A stretch of DNA of 40,600 nt from Christensenella sp. UBA4626 (lineage in GTDB: Bacteria; Bacillota; Clostridia; Christensenellales; UBA1242). Each line of letters starts with the position of its first letter. The stretch's first letter is position 1. Both the position numbers and the translations under genes were made by a program. The notes beneath the pieces were generated by a model. The model made no database searches, was not told where the DNA came from, and saw only the letters and a list, made by a program, of their open reading frames with translations. This document shows, piece by piece, positions 29,741 through 38,538 of this stretch. The DNA is taken from contig DHNC01000005.1 in assembly GCA_002406115.1 (NCBI GenBank), positions 1 to 40,600 on the forward strand. The letters run 5' to 3'.

Positions 29741-31591
29741 TTAGTCAAGAGGTTCGGGCAAAACCTCGACGTAGAGATTTGTGGAATAATTGCCTTGGAT
29801 ATATGTGAATGTTGGGGATAATTGAAGCAAAAATCCCTCATTTTCCTGCCAACTGATTTCGGTCAAAGTTTTGTCCGCTTGCCACGCACCAGTGTGTATC
29901 AAAATTGGACTGTCCGACAAAGGCTGAATATTATCATCAGACTTAAAGACCAAACTGTTTTCAAGTTTGTTGCTGCCAGAGGTCAACGGATTTTGGATGT
30001 AGGCATAAACATACCAGTTTTGCCCGTCCGAGCGGGTGTCTTTGACTTCAATCGACCAATTTGGGTTTGCTCTTTTTACGATTTCAAGGTTTGGGGTTGT
30101 TACAAACGAATAAAAGTTTAATGCGTCCAAGCGTGATATAGACAAACTGCCTTGAACAGTGAGGGTTATAGTTTTGGTTAAAAATTGTTTATTGGATGTG
30201 AGGCGAATTGTTGACCCTTTTGTCAGTTGCTCGGACAAAGGAATGCTGAAAGCCCCTGTGCTGTCTGCCGTTTGGCTTTCACTTTTGCTTAAATATTCAA
30301 GCAATAGATTTGCATTTGTGTCTGTTGTGCCAGCAATTTGTGTGGAGATGTCGGTGGGCTGGATGGCAGACAAACTGACGCTGCCCATGCTTATAACCTT
30401 TGAGGTTAAAAACGGAAAACTTGTAGAAACTGGATAGCCAACATCGCCGGTTGTTAAGTTGTTTTCTGTGCTGATAAGTTGAGAGTTTGTATTTTTAATG
30501 GTCAGATTTAAGTTTGAGAGGTATTCCGCTTTGTGATATTCGGAAGTGGGTGTGTCCGAAATGCCGCCAGCGTTGGAAATTGGCGTGGTGGCGTTTGCCC
30601 AAAGCCTTAACATCTCAGCGTTGATGTTAATTGTGTTTGGATTTGTTGTTGTGCCAGTTTGAAAACTGAAAACGTTGCCGCCGTTGTTGTATAAAACCAC
30701 ATTTTTTGGCGAATTGAAAGTTATGTTTGCTGCTTGTGCAAAGTAAGCCAAAGCAGCCGTGCCGGACGCCAAAGAGAACAATTGAAAGGTTGCGTTTTTG
30801 TTTACGGAAAAACTTGATAGGCATTTAAACAACGGCACCGTGTTTGCGCTTTGTTTGTATGCCACAAAAGAGGCGTTTTCTTCCAACAAAAATGAGGCTG
30901 CAATATGACTGGAACTGCTGGTGTTGTAAAATAGTCCGCTTTTTGTGTTGATTGTGGTTTTTGAGCCTTGTTTAAACAAAAGTGCGGGAGATACATCGGT
31001 GTATAAAAAATATGTGCTCAAAGCGGTCACGTCGAACACGGCATTTTCTTCAACTGTCAATGCGGCGTTGACGTTTGTAAACCAAATTACTGCGTTGGAT
31101 GTTGAGTTTGAAGTCACTTTTACATTGCCAAAAACATTGACCCGATTGGCCTCGCAAAACTCTTGCGGGGCAGTGCTGCCCGTGCCTTTATCCAAAGTGA
31201 TATTGCAATCACGTAAGTTTGTTATGCCGTTTTTGTTGTAAACGCATTGTGGCCCAGTATAGGTTATGTTTTGCAGAGTGATTGAGGAATTTGTGTTGCC
31301 GTCATACACGCCAACCACGCCGTAATAATTGCGTCCATTCCAAATTGCATTTTTAACTGTAACCGAAATTGTGTTTGTGGTGGAAGCGATGTAAATCGTA
31401 TCCGTAAAACTGCCAGAAATGTTGTCGGTTACTGTGTGATTTGCAAAGTCGATTGTTAGGTTGCTTTTTGTTATATTTACTCTGATACCGCCAGAAAATG
31501 TGATGTCGTTTGTTGCGGTGATTTCAGTTGAGGTTGTGTCTTCTATTGCTGCTTTAAGTTCAGCAAAATTGCTGACTTGAATTGTTGCCAT
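29741..31591 (-). CDS. Large beta-helix surface-like protein without signal peptide
   Basis: 616 aa. Residues 1-350 are a parallel beta-helix of the pectate-lyase/adhesin kind: short strands rich in Asn, Thr and Val such as NLTIDFANHTVTDN, ITLQNITYTG, ALTVEENAVFDV and FLLEENASFVAYK. The C-terminal part (about 400-616) has other beta domains (SLSAIQPTDISTQIAGTTD, NWSIEVKDTRSDGQNWYVYAYIQNPL), recalling WxL or adhesin stalk domains but without a WxL motif. Starts directly MATIQVSNFAELKAAI: no signal peptide, no sorting signal, no membrane segment. AAGGAG RBS. Divergent from marR. Confidence 0.75.
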   Translation of the reverse strand: MATIQVSNFAELKAAIEDTTSTEITATNDITFSGGIRVNITKSNLTIDFANHTVTDNISGSFTDTIYIASTTNTISVTVKNAIWNGRNYYGVVGVYDGNTNSSITLQNITYTGPQCVYNKNGITNLRDCNITLDKGTGSTAPQEFCEANRVNVFGNVKVTSNSTSNAVIWFTNVNAALTVEENAVFDVTALSTYFLYTDVSPALLFKQGSKTTINTKSGLFYNTSSSSHIAASFLLEENASFVAYKQSANTVPLFKCLSSFSVNKNATFQLFSLASGTAALAYFAQAANITFNSPKNVVLYNNGGNVFSFQTGTTTNPNTININAEMLRLWANATTPISNAGGISDTPTSEYHKAEYLSNLNLTIKNTNSQLISTENNLTTGDVGYPVSTSFPFLTSKVISMGSVSLSAIQPTDISTQIAGTTDTNANLLLEYLSKSESQTADSTGAFSIPLSEQLTKGSTIRLTSNKQFLTKTITLTVQGSLSISRLDALNFYSFVTTPNLEIVKRANPNWSIEVKDTRSDGQNWYVYAYIQNPLTSGSNKLENSLVFKSDDNIQPLSDSPILIHTGAWQADKTLTEISWQENEGFLLQLSPTFTYIQGNYSTNLYVEVLPEPLD

Positions 31592-31646
31592 GCCTGCTCC
31601 TTATCTTTATTCAATTTATGAAAATCCACAAATCTTGGTTAATTTG

Positions 31647-31690
31647 TTGACAAACTGATATTGGGTGAATATAATATGTAGCATACTACA
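31647..31690 (+). promoter_or_regulatory. marR-ABC operon promoter and operator
   Basis: TTGACA (31647-31652), 17 bases, TATAAT (31670-31675): exact consensus. TGTAGCATACTACA (31677-31690) is a perfect palindrome directly after the -10, over the start of transcription, and is the natural operator for the MarR protein encoded next. Confidence 0.85.
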
Positions 31691-31706
31691 CTTTGTGAGG
31701 AAAATT

Positions 31707-32123
31707 ATGAACGTCCATATTGGCTATTTGTTAAAAAATATTGCTGACAAACTGCACGGCAGGGCTGACGCAAATTTTAAAAAATATAATTTGACTTTTC
31801 AACAATCCAAGATTATTGGGTTTTTGTCGTTTAAAAATGATTGTGCCAGCCAAAAAGAGATTGAAAACTTTTTGCAAGTGTCCCATCCAACCGTGGTTGG
31901 CATTGTGACAAGGATGGAACAAAATGGTTTTTTGACAGTTTGTGTGGACGAAACTGACAGGAGAAACAAAATTGTAAAACTCACGCCAAAATCCATAGAG
32001 TTATGGAAAAGTTTGAGGCATACAATAGAGGAAAATGAAAAAAAGATTTCAAAAGGATTAACAGAACAGCAAATATCTGAATTTATAAATATGCTGGAAA
32101 TTATCTATCAAAATTTGGATTAA
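31707..32123 (+). CDS. MarR family repressor
   Basis: 138 aa from ATG 31707 (GAGG six bases upstream). Winged-helix core: YNLTFQQSKIIGFLSF, CASQKEIENFLQVSHPTVVGIVTRMEQNGFLTVCVDETDRRNKIVKLT, with the conserved DxRxK wing (DETDRRNKIVKLT), followed by the dimerisation helices. Ends 10 bases before the first ABC subunit, so regulator and exporter share one transcript. Likely responds to a toxic small molecule exported by the ABC pair and represses the operon through the palindrome at 31677-31690. Confidence 0.92.
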   Translation: MNVHIGYLLKNIADKLHGRADANFKKYNLTFQQSKIIGFLSFKNDCASQKEIENFLQVSHPTVVGIVTRMEQNGFLTVCVDETDRRNKIVKLTPKSIELWKSLRHTIEENEKKISKGLTEQQISEFINMLEIIYQNLD

Positions 32124-32133
32124 AAGGTGAATT

Positions 32134-33882
32134 ATGTTTAAATTGGCAAAAAAATTTGATACAAAAAGTTGGTTCACAGTTGTGGGCATTTTTGCACTTG
32201 TGGTTTTGCAGGTGTGGCTGGATTTGACAATGCCAGATTTCACAAGCAAACTGACAAAAACAGTGGCTCAAACTGGGGTCACAATGAAAGACATTTGGTA
32301 TAACGGCGGAATGATGCTTTTGTGTGCATTGGGCAGTATGTGTTGCTCGTTTGCGTGCGGGTTTTTGTGTGCAAGGTTGGCAAGCAAAACCGCTTTGAGA
32401 TTGAGAGAGGATTTGTACAAACAAATCAATGACTTTTCCAATGCGGAAATGAAAAAGTTTTCCACACCAAGTTTGATAACAAGGACAACAAACGATGTAA
32501 CTCAAATCCAAAATTTTGTGGCAATCGGCTTGCAATTGTTGTTAAAGGCGCCAGTTATGGCAATTTGGGCAATAACAAAAATCTCTTCCACCTCAATTGA
32601 GTGGACAATGGCAACATTGATAACTGTGGCAGTGCTGGTTGTATGCGTTGTGGTGATTGTTTTGGTGGCTTTGCCAATGTTTAAAAAGATACAAAAATTG
32701 ATTGATAACTTGAACAATACTGTCAGAGAAAATGTTAGCAGCGTCAGGGTTGTTAGGGCGTTTAATGCAGAGGGCTATCAACAAAATAAGTTTGAGGATG
32801 TGAACAAAACTCTTACAAAAAATCAGATGGGCACATCAATCGCAACCGGTCTTTTAATGCCGGTTATGACCTTATGCATGAATGGGCTTACTTTGGCTAT
32901 TTATTGGATTGGTGCTGTGCTTATCAACAAGGCGGAAATTGTGGAACGTGCGGCTATTATTGGCAACATGACCGCTTTTACGCAATATGCTTTGCAAGTG
33001 GTTATGGCATTTATTATGCTTGTGGCTATATTTATCATTTTGCCAAGATGTGTTGTGTCCGCACGAAGAATAAACGAAGTTTTGGACACTAAAATTTCGA
33101 TTGTTGAGGGCAACGCTTCAAGCAAGGCAGATGTAAAAGGGCTTGTTGAATTTAAGGATGTGGCTTACACCTATCCAGACGGTCAAAATGAGGTGATTTC
33201 TAACATAAATTTCACTGCCAAGAAAGGCGAAACTATTGCAATCATTGGCTCAACCGGAAGCGGCAAAACCACGCTTATAAACCTTATTCCACGCTTTAAC
33301 GATGCAACGCATGGCGAAGTTTTGGTGGACGGCCTGAACGTTAAAGAGTATAAAGAGCAGGATTTGCAAAACAAAATTGCGGTGGTGACGCAAAAAGCCT
33401 GTCTATTTAAAGGCGACATCAAAAGCAACATCATTTATGGCTGCGACCAAGAGGTTGACGACAATGATGAAAGAATAAAAAAGGCGATTGACATATCTCA
33501 ATCCAACTTTGTGGAGCTAATGGAAAAAGGCATCCACAGCCCGGTTGCCCAAGGCGGAACAAATTTTTCGGGCGGACAAAAGCAAAGATTGTCAATTGCA
33601 AGAGCGGTGTTTAAAGATGCGGAAATCATGATTTTTGATGATAGTTTTTCCGCACTTGACTACAAAACAGATATGTTAGTTAGAAAAAATCTTAAACAAG
33701 AGTTGAGCGACAAAACTGTGTTTATCGTTGCGCAAAGGATTGGCACAATCAAGGATGCCGACAAAATTATCGTGCTTGACGACGGCAAAATCGTTGGCAT
33801 GGGCAGGCACAACGAACTGCTTGAAAATTGCGAGGTGTACAAAGAAATTGCTTTGTCACAATTGAATAAGGAGGAATTGTAA
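32134..33882 (+). CDS. Heterodimeric ABC exporter subunit, degenerate NBD
   Basis: 582 aa. Six transmembrane helices (about 15-300) of the type I exporter fold, then an NBD. Walker A GSTGSGKTT (372-380), signature FSGGQKQR (Ser479 on). Walker B ends IFDDS: Asp503 stands where the catalytic Glu belongs, and the H-loop has Gln534 (VAQRIG) instead of His. These are the marks of the non-catalytic site in heterodimeric multidrug exporters (TM287/288, BmrCD type). Its stop overlaps the start of the second subunit (TAATG), so the two are coupled and made in equal amounts. Confidence 0.93.
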   Translation: MFKLAKKFDTKSWFTVVGIFALVVLQVWLDLTMPDFTSKLTKTVAQTGVTMKDIWYNGGMMLLCALGSMCCSFACGFLCARLASKTALRLREDLYKQINDFSNAEMKKFSTPSLITRTTNDVTQIQNFVAIGLQLLLKAPVMAIWAITKISSTSIEWTMATLITVAVLVVCVVVIVLVALPMFKKIQKLIDNLNNTVRENVSSVRVVRAFNAEGYQQNKFEDVNKTLTKNQMGTSIATGLLMPVMTLCMNGLTLAIYWIGAVLINKAEIVERAAIIGNMTAFTQYALQVVMAFIMLVAIFIILPRCVVSARRINEVLDTKISIVEGNASSKADVKGLVEFKDVAYTYPDGQNEVISNINFTAKKGETIAIIGSTGSGKTTLINLIPRFNDATHGEVLVDGLNVKEYKEQDLQNKIAVVTQKACLFKGDIKSNIIYGCDQEVDDNDERIKKAIDISQSNFVELMEKGIHSPVAQGGTNFSGGQKQRLSIARAVFKDAEIMIFDDSFSALDYKTDMLVRKNLKQELSDKTVFIVAQRIGTIKDADKIIVLDDGKIVGMGRHNELLENCEVYKEIALSQLNKEEL

Positions 33883-35963
33883 TGCCGGGATTTGGAGCAC
33901 CACATGGAAACAAAAATGTGGCAAAAGAAAAATTTGATGCTAAATCTTTCAAAAAAATTCTTGCATATTGCAAGCCATACCTTTTTGCAATCATTTTTAG
34001 CATAGTTTGTGCAATTGTTGGCACAGTTGCCACCATCATAGGTCCGGACAAAATCGGTCAGTTGATGACAATCATAACCGATGGCATAATCACGGGCATT
34101 GATATGGTTCAGTTTGTTAAAATTGCCGTATTCTTGATTATTTTGTATTCAGTCGGTGCCGTGTTTAACTATACTCAACAGGTTATTATGGCGATTGTGA
34201 CGCAAAACACATCAAAAAAATTGAGGACGGACATAAGCGAAAAAATCAACAAATTGCCGCTTTCATATTTTGACAAAACAACCAAGGGCGATATTTTGAG
34301 CAGAGTTACAAACGATGTCGATACAATCTCTCAAACTTTGGGCAGTTCAATTGCGAACTTGATTACAAGCGTTGTGATGTTTGTTGGCGTGGTGTTTATG
34401 ATGTTCAAAACCAATTGGATTTTGGCAATTGTAACAATCAGCACCTCATTTTTGGGCTTTGTGTTTATGGCACTGATTTTGAAAAAATCTCAAAAATATT
34501 TCAACAAAAGGCAAAAGCATATTGGCGAACTTAACGGACATATTGAAGAAATTTATTCAAACTTGGAAGTCGTTAAATCCTACAACGCAAAGGATAATGA
34601 AACCAAAAAGTTCAAACAAATAAACAAAAATATTTACAGCACCACTTGGCGGGCTCAATTTATGTCCAGTGCGATGATGCCAATCATTTCGTTTGTGGGC
34701 AATTTAAGTTATGTGTTGATATTTGTTGTTGGCGTTTCAATCATTGTAAATGGCGGCTATGGGGTGACTTTGGGCACGCTGATGTCGTTTATAATCTATG
34801 CAAAATTGTTCTCTCAACCGCTTTCTACTTTTGCACAAAATATGAATTCGGTTCAGCAGGCTTCCGCAGCGGGTAAACGAGTTTTTGAGTTGCTTGAACA
34901 GCCAGAAATCTTGGACGAATCAAACAAAAAAGCGTTCATCGACCCAAAAACTGTCCGTGGCGATGTGGAATTTAGGAATGTTCGATTTGCTTACGAGCAA
35001 GACAAAGTTATCATCAACAACTTTTCCGCAAAACTTAAAGCCGGGCAAAAAGTGGCAATTGTGGGGCCGACTGGTGCCGGCAAAACCACCATGGTCAATT
35101 TGTTGATGAGATTTTATGAACTCAACGACCCACTGCTTATTTTAAACGGAAAACTGACAGGCTACAAGGTGTTTGATAATGGCAAATCTATCAAACTGCG
35201 TGTTTTGGATGACGATATTCTTGAAATAAACGGGAACAAAACCGATATAAAGTTGCACGGCGATTTGTCAAAGAATGTTTTGCTTAAATTTGACCAAAAT
35301 TTTAACCTTTTGGCTGACGAAAAACCGATTGAACAAAAGATAGAAGTGCTGTCTGGCAATCAATTGATTGATGTTTCAGGTTACAATATTGCAATTGCGT
35401 ATTATGGCGACATTTTTATTGATAATGTGCCAACAAAATCGCTTACAAGGCAAAATATTCATGACCTTTTTGATATGATTTTGCAAGATACTTGGTTGTT
35501 TAAAGGTACAGTGAAAGAAAACTTGATTTATAACACTCAAAACGTGGACGAAAAACAATTGGATAAGGTTTGTGAAGCGGTAGGATTGAACCATTTTATC
35601 CGAACTTTGCCAAACGGCTATGACACAGTTTTGGACGATGTAAGTTCGCTATCCGAGGGACAAAAACAACAATTGACAATCGCACGAGCAATGATAAAAG
35701 ATAGTCCGCTTTTGATTTTGGACGAAGCAACCAGCAATGTTGACACCCGCACCGAGCAGGTTATTCAACAGGCTATGGACAAAATAACAAAGGGCAGAAC
35801 AAGTTTTGTTATAGCTCACCGCCTTTCAACAATCAAAAACGCAGATATGATTTTGGTTATGAAAAACGGGGACATTGTGGAGCATGGCACTCATCAGGAA
35901 TTGCTTGCTCAAAATGGCTTTTATGCGGATTTGTACAAAAGTCAATTTGTTACAGTTGAATAA
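33882..35963 (+). CDS. Heterodimeric ABC exporter subunit, canonical NBD with insert
   Basis: 693 aa; the family is usually about 590-630. Six transmembrane helices (about 30-330). NBD: Walker A GPTGAGKTT (395-403), signature LSEGQKQQ (590-597), Walker B LLILDEATSN with catalytic Glu615, H-loop His646 (IAHRLST), so it carries the working ATP site. Between the Walker A helix (ends RFYELN) and the strand GDIFIDN lies an insert of about 93 residues (416-508) rich in beta-strand pattern (YKVFDNGKSIKLRVLDDDILEINGNKTDI). The family has only a short loop here. Forms the exporter with the preceding gene. Confidence 0.92.
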   Translation: MPGFGAPHGNKNVAKEKFDAKSFKKILAYCKPYLFAIIFSIVCAIVGTVATIIGPDKIGQLMTIITDGIITGIDMVQFVKIAVFLIILYSVGAVFNYTQQVIMAIVTQNTSKKLRTDISEKINKLPLSYFDKTTKGDILSRVTNDVDTISQTLGSSIANLITSVVMFVGVVFMMFKTNWILAIVTISTSFLGFVFMALILKKSQKYFNKRQKHIGELNGHIEEIYSNLEVVKSYNAKDNETKKFKQINKNIYSTTWRAQFMSSAMMPIISFVGNLSYVLIFVVGVSIIVNGGYGVTLGTLMSFIIYAKLFSQPLSTFAQNMNSVQQASAAGKRVFELLEQPEILDESNKKAFIDPKTVRGDVEFRNVRFAYEQDKVIINNFSAKLKAGQKVAIVGPTGAGKTTMVNLLMRFYELNDPLLILNGKLTGYKVFDNGKSIKLRVLDDDILEINGNKTDIKLHGDLSKNVLLKFDQNFNLLADEKPIEQKIEVLSGNQLIDVSGYNIAIAYYGDIFIDNVPTKSLTRQNIHDLFDMILQDTWLFKGTVKENLIYNTQNVDEKQLDKVCEAVGLNHFIRTLPNGYDTVLDDVSSLSEGQKQQLTIARAMIKDSPLLILDEATSNVDTRTEQVIQQAMDKITKGRTSFVIAHRLSTIKNADMILVMKNGDIVEHGTHQELLAQNGFYADLYKSQFVTVE

Positions 35964-36076
35964 TAAAAAACCACTTATTTGTGGCTGCTAAGTTTAAATT
36001 TTGTTTAATCTTGATAACTTTTTGACAAATTTTTGTTTAATATGCCATTAAATTTTGGAAGTGTTAGCATAAGCAC

Positions 36077-36105
36077 TTGAAAACAAGAGTAAATTGTGAT
36101 AAAAT
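36077..36105 (+). promoter_or_regulatory. Leaderless-type promoter of permuted NlpC/P60 gene
   Basis: TTGAAA (36077-36082), 17 bases, TAAAAT (36100-36105); the ATG is at 36114, eight bases after the -10. No Shine-Dalgarno. Confidence 0.7.
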
Positions 36106-36113
36106 AAAAAAAG

Positions 36114-36656
36114 ATGGGAAATAAGAATGTTTATCTAGTGCTCAGTCAAACGGGAACGATGTTTTCACGTGTCCTCAAATTTTTTACGGGTGCGGAATAT
36201 AATCATTCTTCAATTTCGCTTGACCCAACACTTGAAAAAATGTATTCGTTTGGCAGGCTAAATCCTTACAATCCGTTTATCGGCGGCTTTGTTAGGGAGG
36301 GCAAAAATATTGGCACTTTTAAGCGTTTTTACAAAACGACCGCTATGGTTTTGGAACTTAAAGTGACGGACGAACAGTATAGGAATATCGAACTTTTGAT
36401 AAAGCATATGGAAAAGAATAAATCCATTTTCCACTATAATTATTGGGGAGTGTTTTGTGCGATTTTTAAAGCAAATTACGCCCCACACAAGCGGTTTTAT
36501 TGCTCGCAATTTGTGCGCACTTGCTTGGCGGCTTTTGGCATTTCAAATGCAAGGCAATTGCCAAAAATTATAAAGCCAATCGACTTTTTAAAGTTGGAAG
36601 GCAAGCGAGTTGTCTATGAAGGAATGTTAAAAAATTATCATTTTGTGGAGTGTTAA
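36114..36656 (+). CDS. Permuted NlpC/P60 (YiiX-like) cysteine hydrolase
   Basis: 180 aa. Circularly permuted papain-like fold: the catalytic His comes first (EYNHSSISLD, His31) and the catalytic Cys later (HKRFYCSQFVRTCL, Cys130), with SFGRLNPYNPFIGGFVREG between, as in YiiX/YebB-type enzymes. Such proteins hydrolyse amide or ester bonds in lipid, peptide or wall substrates. No signal peptide, so cytoplasmic or membrane-associated. Predicted leaderless. The next gene starts one base after the stop. Confidence 0.8.
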   Translation: MGNKNVYLVLSQTGTMFSRVLKFFTGAEYNHSSISLDPTLEKMYSFGRLNPYNPFIGGFVREGKNIGTFKRFYKTTAMVLELKVTDEQYRNIELLIKHMEKNKSIFHYNYWGVFCAIFKANYAPHKRFYCSQFVRTCLAAFGISNARQLPKIIKPIDFLKLEGKRVVYEGMLKNYHFVEC

Positions 36657-36657
36657 A

Positions 36658-37176
36658 ATGCGTTGCGAATATTGTGGTTGTGAGGTTGACAAAATTTATA
36701 AGTTTTGCCCAGGATGTGGGGCAGCGTTAAGCCAGCCAACCGTTGTTGAAAATCAAAATTTGGTAAAAAAACTTATTAAAGATAAGCAGGCGAAATTGGA
36801 CAAGGAATTGTTCACTTTGGAGGAAAAACCTTTAACAAGCCAACCAAAAGTTGAGGAAAAAGTTGCAAATTCTGGTTATGAGGTTAAACAAAGTTCTGGC
36901 TTTGCCATCACTGGGTTTGTGCTTTCATTGTGTGCGCTTGTGCTTAGGCAATTTTCATTTTCGTTTTCGCTTTTAGGCTTAATTTTCAGTGCGATTGGGC
37001 TTGGCAAATGCAAGAATGGGACAGGCAAAAGCAAAGGCTTGGCAATTGCGGGTTTGGTGATTTCTATTGTGGTGCTTTCAGTTGCGATTATTTTCACCTT
37101 ACTTGTTCTATTTGAATATTCGGTCGACACTGGCGTTGTGGCTGACAGCGGCTCTTCAAATTGGTCTTATACATAA
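36658..37176 (+). CDS. Zinc-ribbon DUF4190-like membrane protein
   Basis: 172 aa from ATG 36658 (GGAG seven bases upstream). N-terminal zinc ribbon Cys3, Cys6, Cys18, Cys21 (CEYCGCEV, CPGCGA), a charged linker of about 55 residues, then two membrane segments (FAITGFVLSLCALVL, FSLLGLIFSAIGLGKCKNGTGKSKGLAIAGLVISIVVLSVAIIFTLLVLF) in the DUF4190 pattern, and a short Ser-rich tail. Coupled to the hydrolase before it. Such proteins are common in Bacillota, function not defined. Confidence 0.75.
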   Translation: MRCEYCGCEVDKIYKFCPGCGAALSQPTVVENQNLVKKLIKDKQAKLDKELFTLEEKPLTSQPKVEEKVANSGYEVKQSSGFAITGFVLSLCALVLRQFSFSFSLLGLIFSAIGLGKCKNGTGKSKGLAIAGLVISIVVLSVAIIFTLLVLFEYSVDTGVVADSGSSNWSYT

Positions 37177-37177
37177 A

Positions 37178-37205
37178 AAAACATAGGTTTACGCCTATGT
37201 TTTTT
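37178..37205. terminator. Bidirectional terminator overlapping gapA stop
   Basis: ACATAGG (37181-37187) pairs with CCTATGT (37194-37200), 6-base loop, A6 and T6 flanks. The gapA TAG stop lies inside the hairpin. Confidence 0.88.
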
Positions 37206-38214
37206 GTCTGTCTTTTTTAAACATTGTACTTGCCAAGTCCAGACATTTGCAACTGTATCCATATTCGTTGTCATACCAAGCAACAAGTTTAACAAAGGTT
37301 GGGCTCATCATGATGCCTGCCTTTTCGTCAAAAATACAAGTGTGTTTATCTCCAACAAAATCGCTGGATACAACAGGTTCGTCAGTATAACCCAACACGT
37401 CTGGGATGATGTCCTTGCTGTACTTTTTCATTGTTTTGCAAATATGCTCATATGTTGTTGGCTTTTTAAGTTTGACGGTGAAATCCACAACGCTGACATT
37501 GATTGTTGGCACACGGAAACTCATGCCCGTCAATTTCCCTTTAAGGTGAGGCAAAACTTCGCCAACGGCCTTTGCTGCGCCAGTTGAACTTGGGATGATG
37601 TTTGCACTTGCTGCACGTCCTCCACGCCAATCCTTTTTGGAAACGCCGTCAACAGTGAGTTGAGTTGCGGTTGTGGAGTGGATTGTGGACATAAGACCTT
37701 CTTCAATCCCGTAAACGTCGTCAATAACTTTAACCAATGGGGCGAGGCAGTTTGTTGTGCAACTTGCATTTGAAACAACGTCCATGCTGCTGTCATATTT
37801 ATTTTCATTTACGCCGCACACAAAAGTTGGACAATTTTTACCTGGTGCGCTGATGATAACTTTTTTTGCACCACCTGCAAGGTGACGTCTTGCGTCGTCA
37901 GCGTTTGTAAATTTGCCAGTGCATTCGATAACATAATCCGCACCGGCAGCTTTCCAGTCAATCTCTTCCGGATTCATCTTAGCAAAGAATGAAATCTTTT
38001 TGTTGTTGAGTTTTAAATCACCATTTTTGTCAACTTTCAATGTGCTGTTCGCTTTTCCGTGAACAGTGTCGTATTTGTAAAGATAGCACGCATATTCAGG
38101 AGTTAAGAATGGGTCATTTATTGCAACAATCTCAACATCATCACGACCAACACTTGCACGAGTAATCAAACGGCCAATCCTGCCAAAACCATTTATACCA
38201 ATTTTTGCTTTCAT
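37195..38214 (-). CDS. gapA: Glyceraldehyde-3-phosphate dehydrogenase
   Basis: 339 aa. Rossmann start KIGINGFGRIGRLITRAS; Asp34 in AINDPF favours NAD; active site SNASCTTNCLAP with Cys152; His179 in STIHSTTATQ; DGVSKKDWRGGRAASANIIPSSTGAAKAVG; C-terminal WYDNEYGYSCKCLDLA. Complete and unremarkable glycolytic enzyme, cytoplasmic tetramer. AAGGAAGG precedes the ATG. No other glycolytic genes adjoin, so it is not in the gap operon common in Bacillota. Own consensus promoter about 60 bases upstream. Confidence 0.97.
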   Translation of the reverse strand: MKAKIGINGFGRIGRLITRASVGRDDVEIVAINDPFLTPEYACYLYKYDTVHGKANSTLKVDKNGDLKLNNKKISFFAKMNPEEIDWKAAGADYVIECTGKFTNADDARRHLAGGAKKVIISAPGKNCPTFVCGVNENKYDSSMDVVSNASCTTNCLAPLVKVIDDVYGIEEGLMSTIHSTTATQLTVDGVSKKDWRGGRAASANIIPSSTGAAKAVGEVLPHLKGKLTGMSFRVPTINVSVVDFTVKLKKPTTYEHICKTMKKYSKDIIPDVLGYTDEPVVSSDFVGDKHTCIFDEKAGIMMSPTFVKLVAWYDNEYGYSCKCLDLASTMFKKDRQKT

Positions 38215-38538
38215 AAAACCTTCCTTATTTTTTTGTTAAAAATTATTTGTTAAATAACTTTCTTAAAAATATTGTATATTTAAAAATTTACAATGTCAAC
38301 TAATTAAAATATTTGCCAAAAAATATTGTTTAATCAAAATAATGAAAAAATTAAAAAATACTTAAAAAAATTATTTTTTATATTTTTATTGTGTTTTTTG
38401 CGTAAAAAATTGAATTTTTTAATGATTTTAATAAAAAAATAATAATTTTTTAAATAAAAACCAATATTTTTTATAATAAATACAAAATTATTTGCTGACT
38501 TTAATAAAATTTTTTATAAATTTGGAAATAATTTTTAT
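38215..38538 (-). promoter_or_regulatory. gapA promoter within a very AT-rich gap
   Basis: Minus strand TTGACA (38294-38299), 17 bases, TACAAT (38271-38276). The rest of the 324-base gap is almost entirely A and T with no gene or hairpin of note; possible bent DNA or UP element. Confidence 0.75.

Noticed and set aside
32134..33882. ABC subunit treated as a broken gene because of Asp503 and Gln534
   Set aside because: These changes are expected in the degenerate site of heterodimeric exporters, and the partner carries the intact residues.
35970..35995. Terminator after the second ABC subunit
   Set aside because: CCAC/GTGG stem of only 4 bp with no T-run on the + strand; the T-run is on the other strand, where no gene ends.
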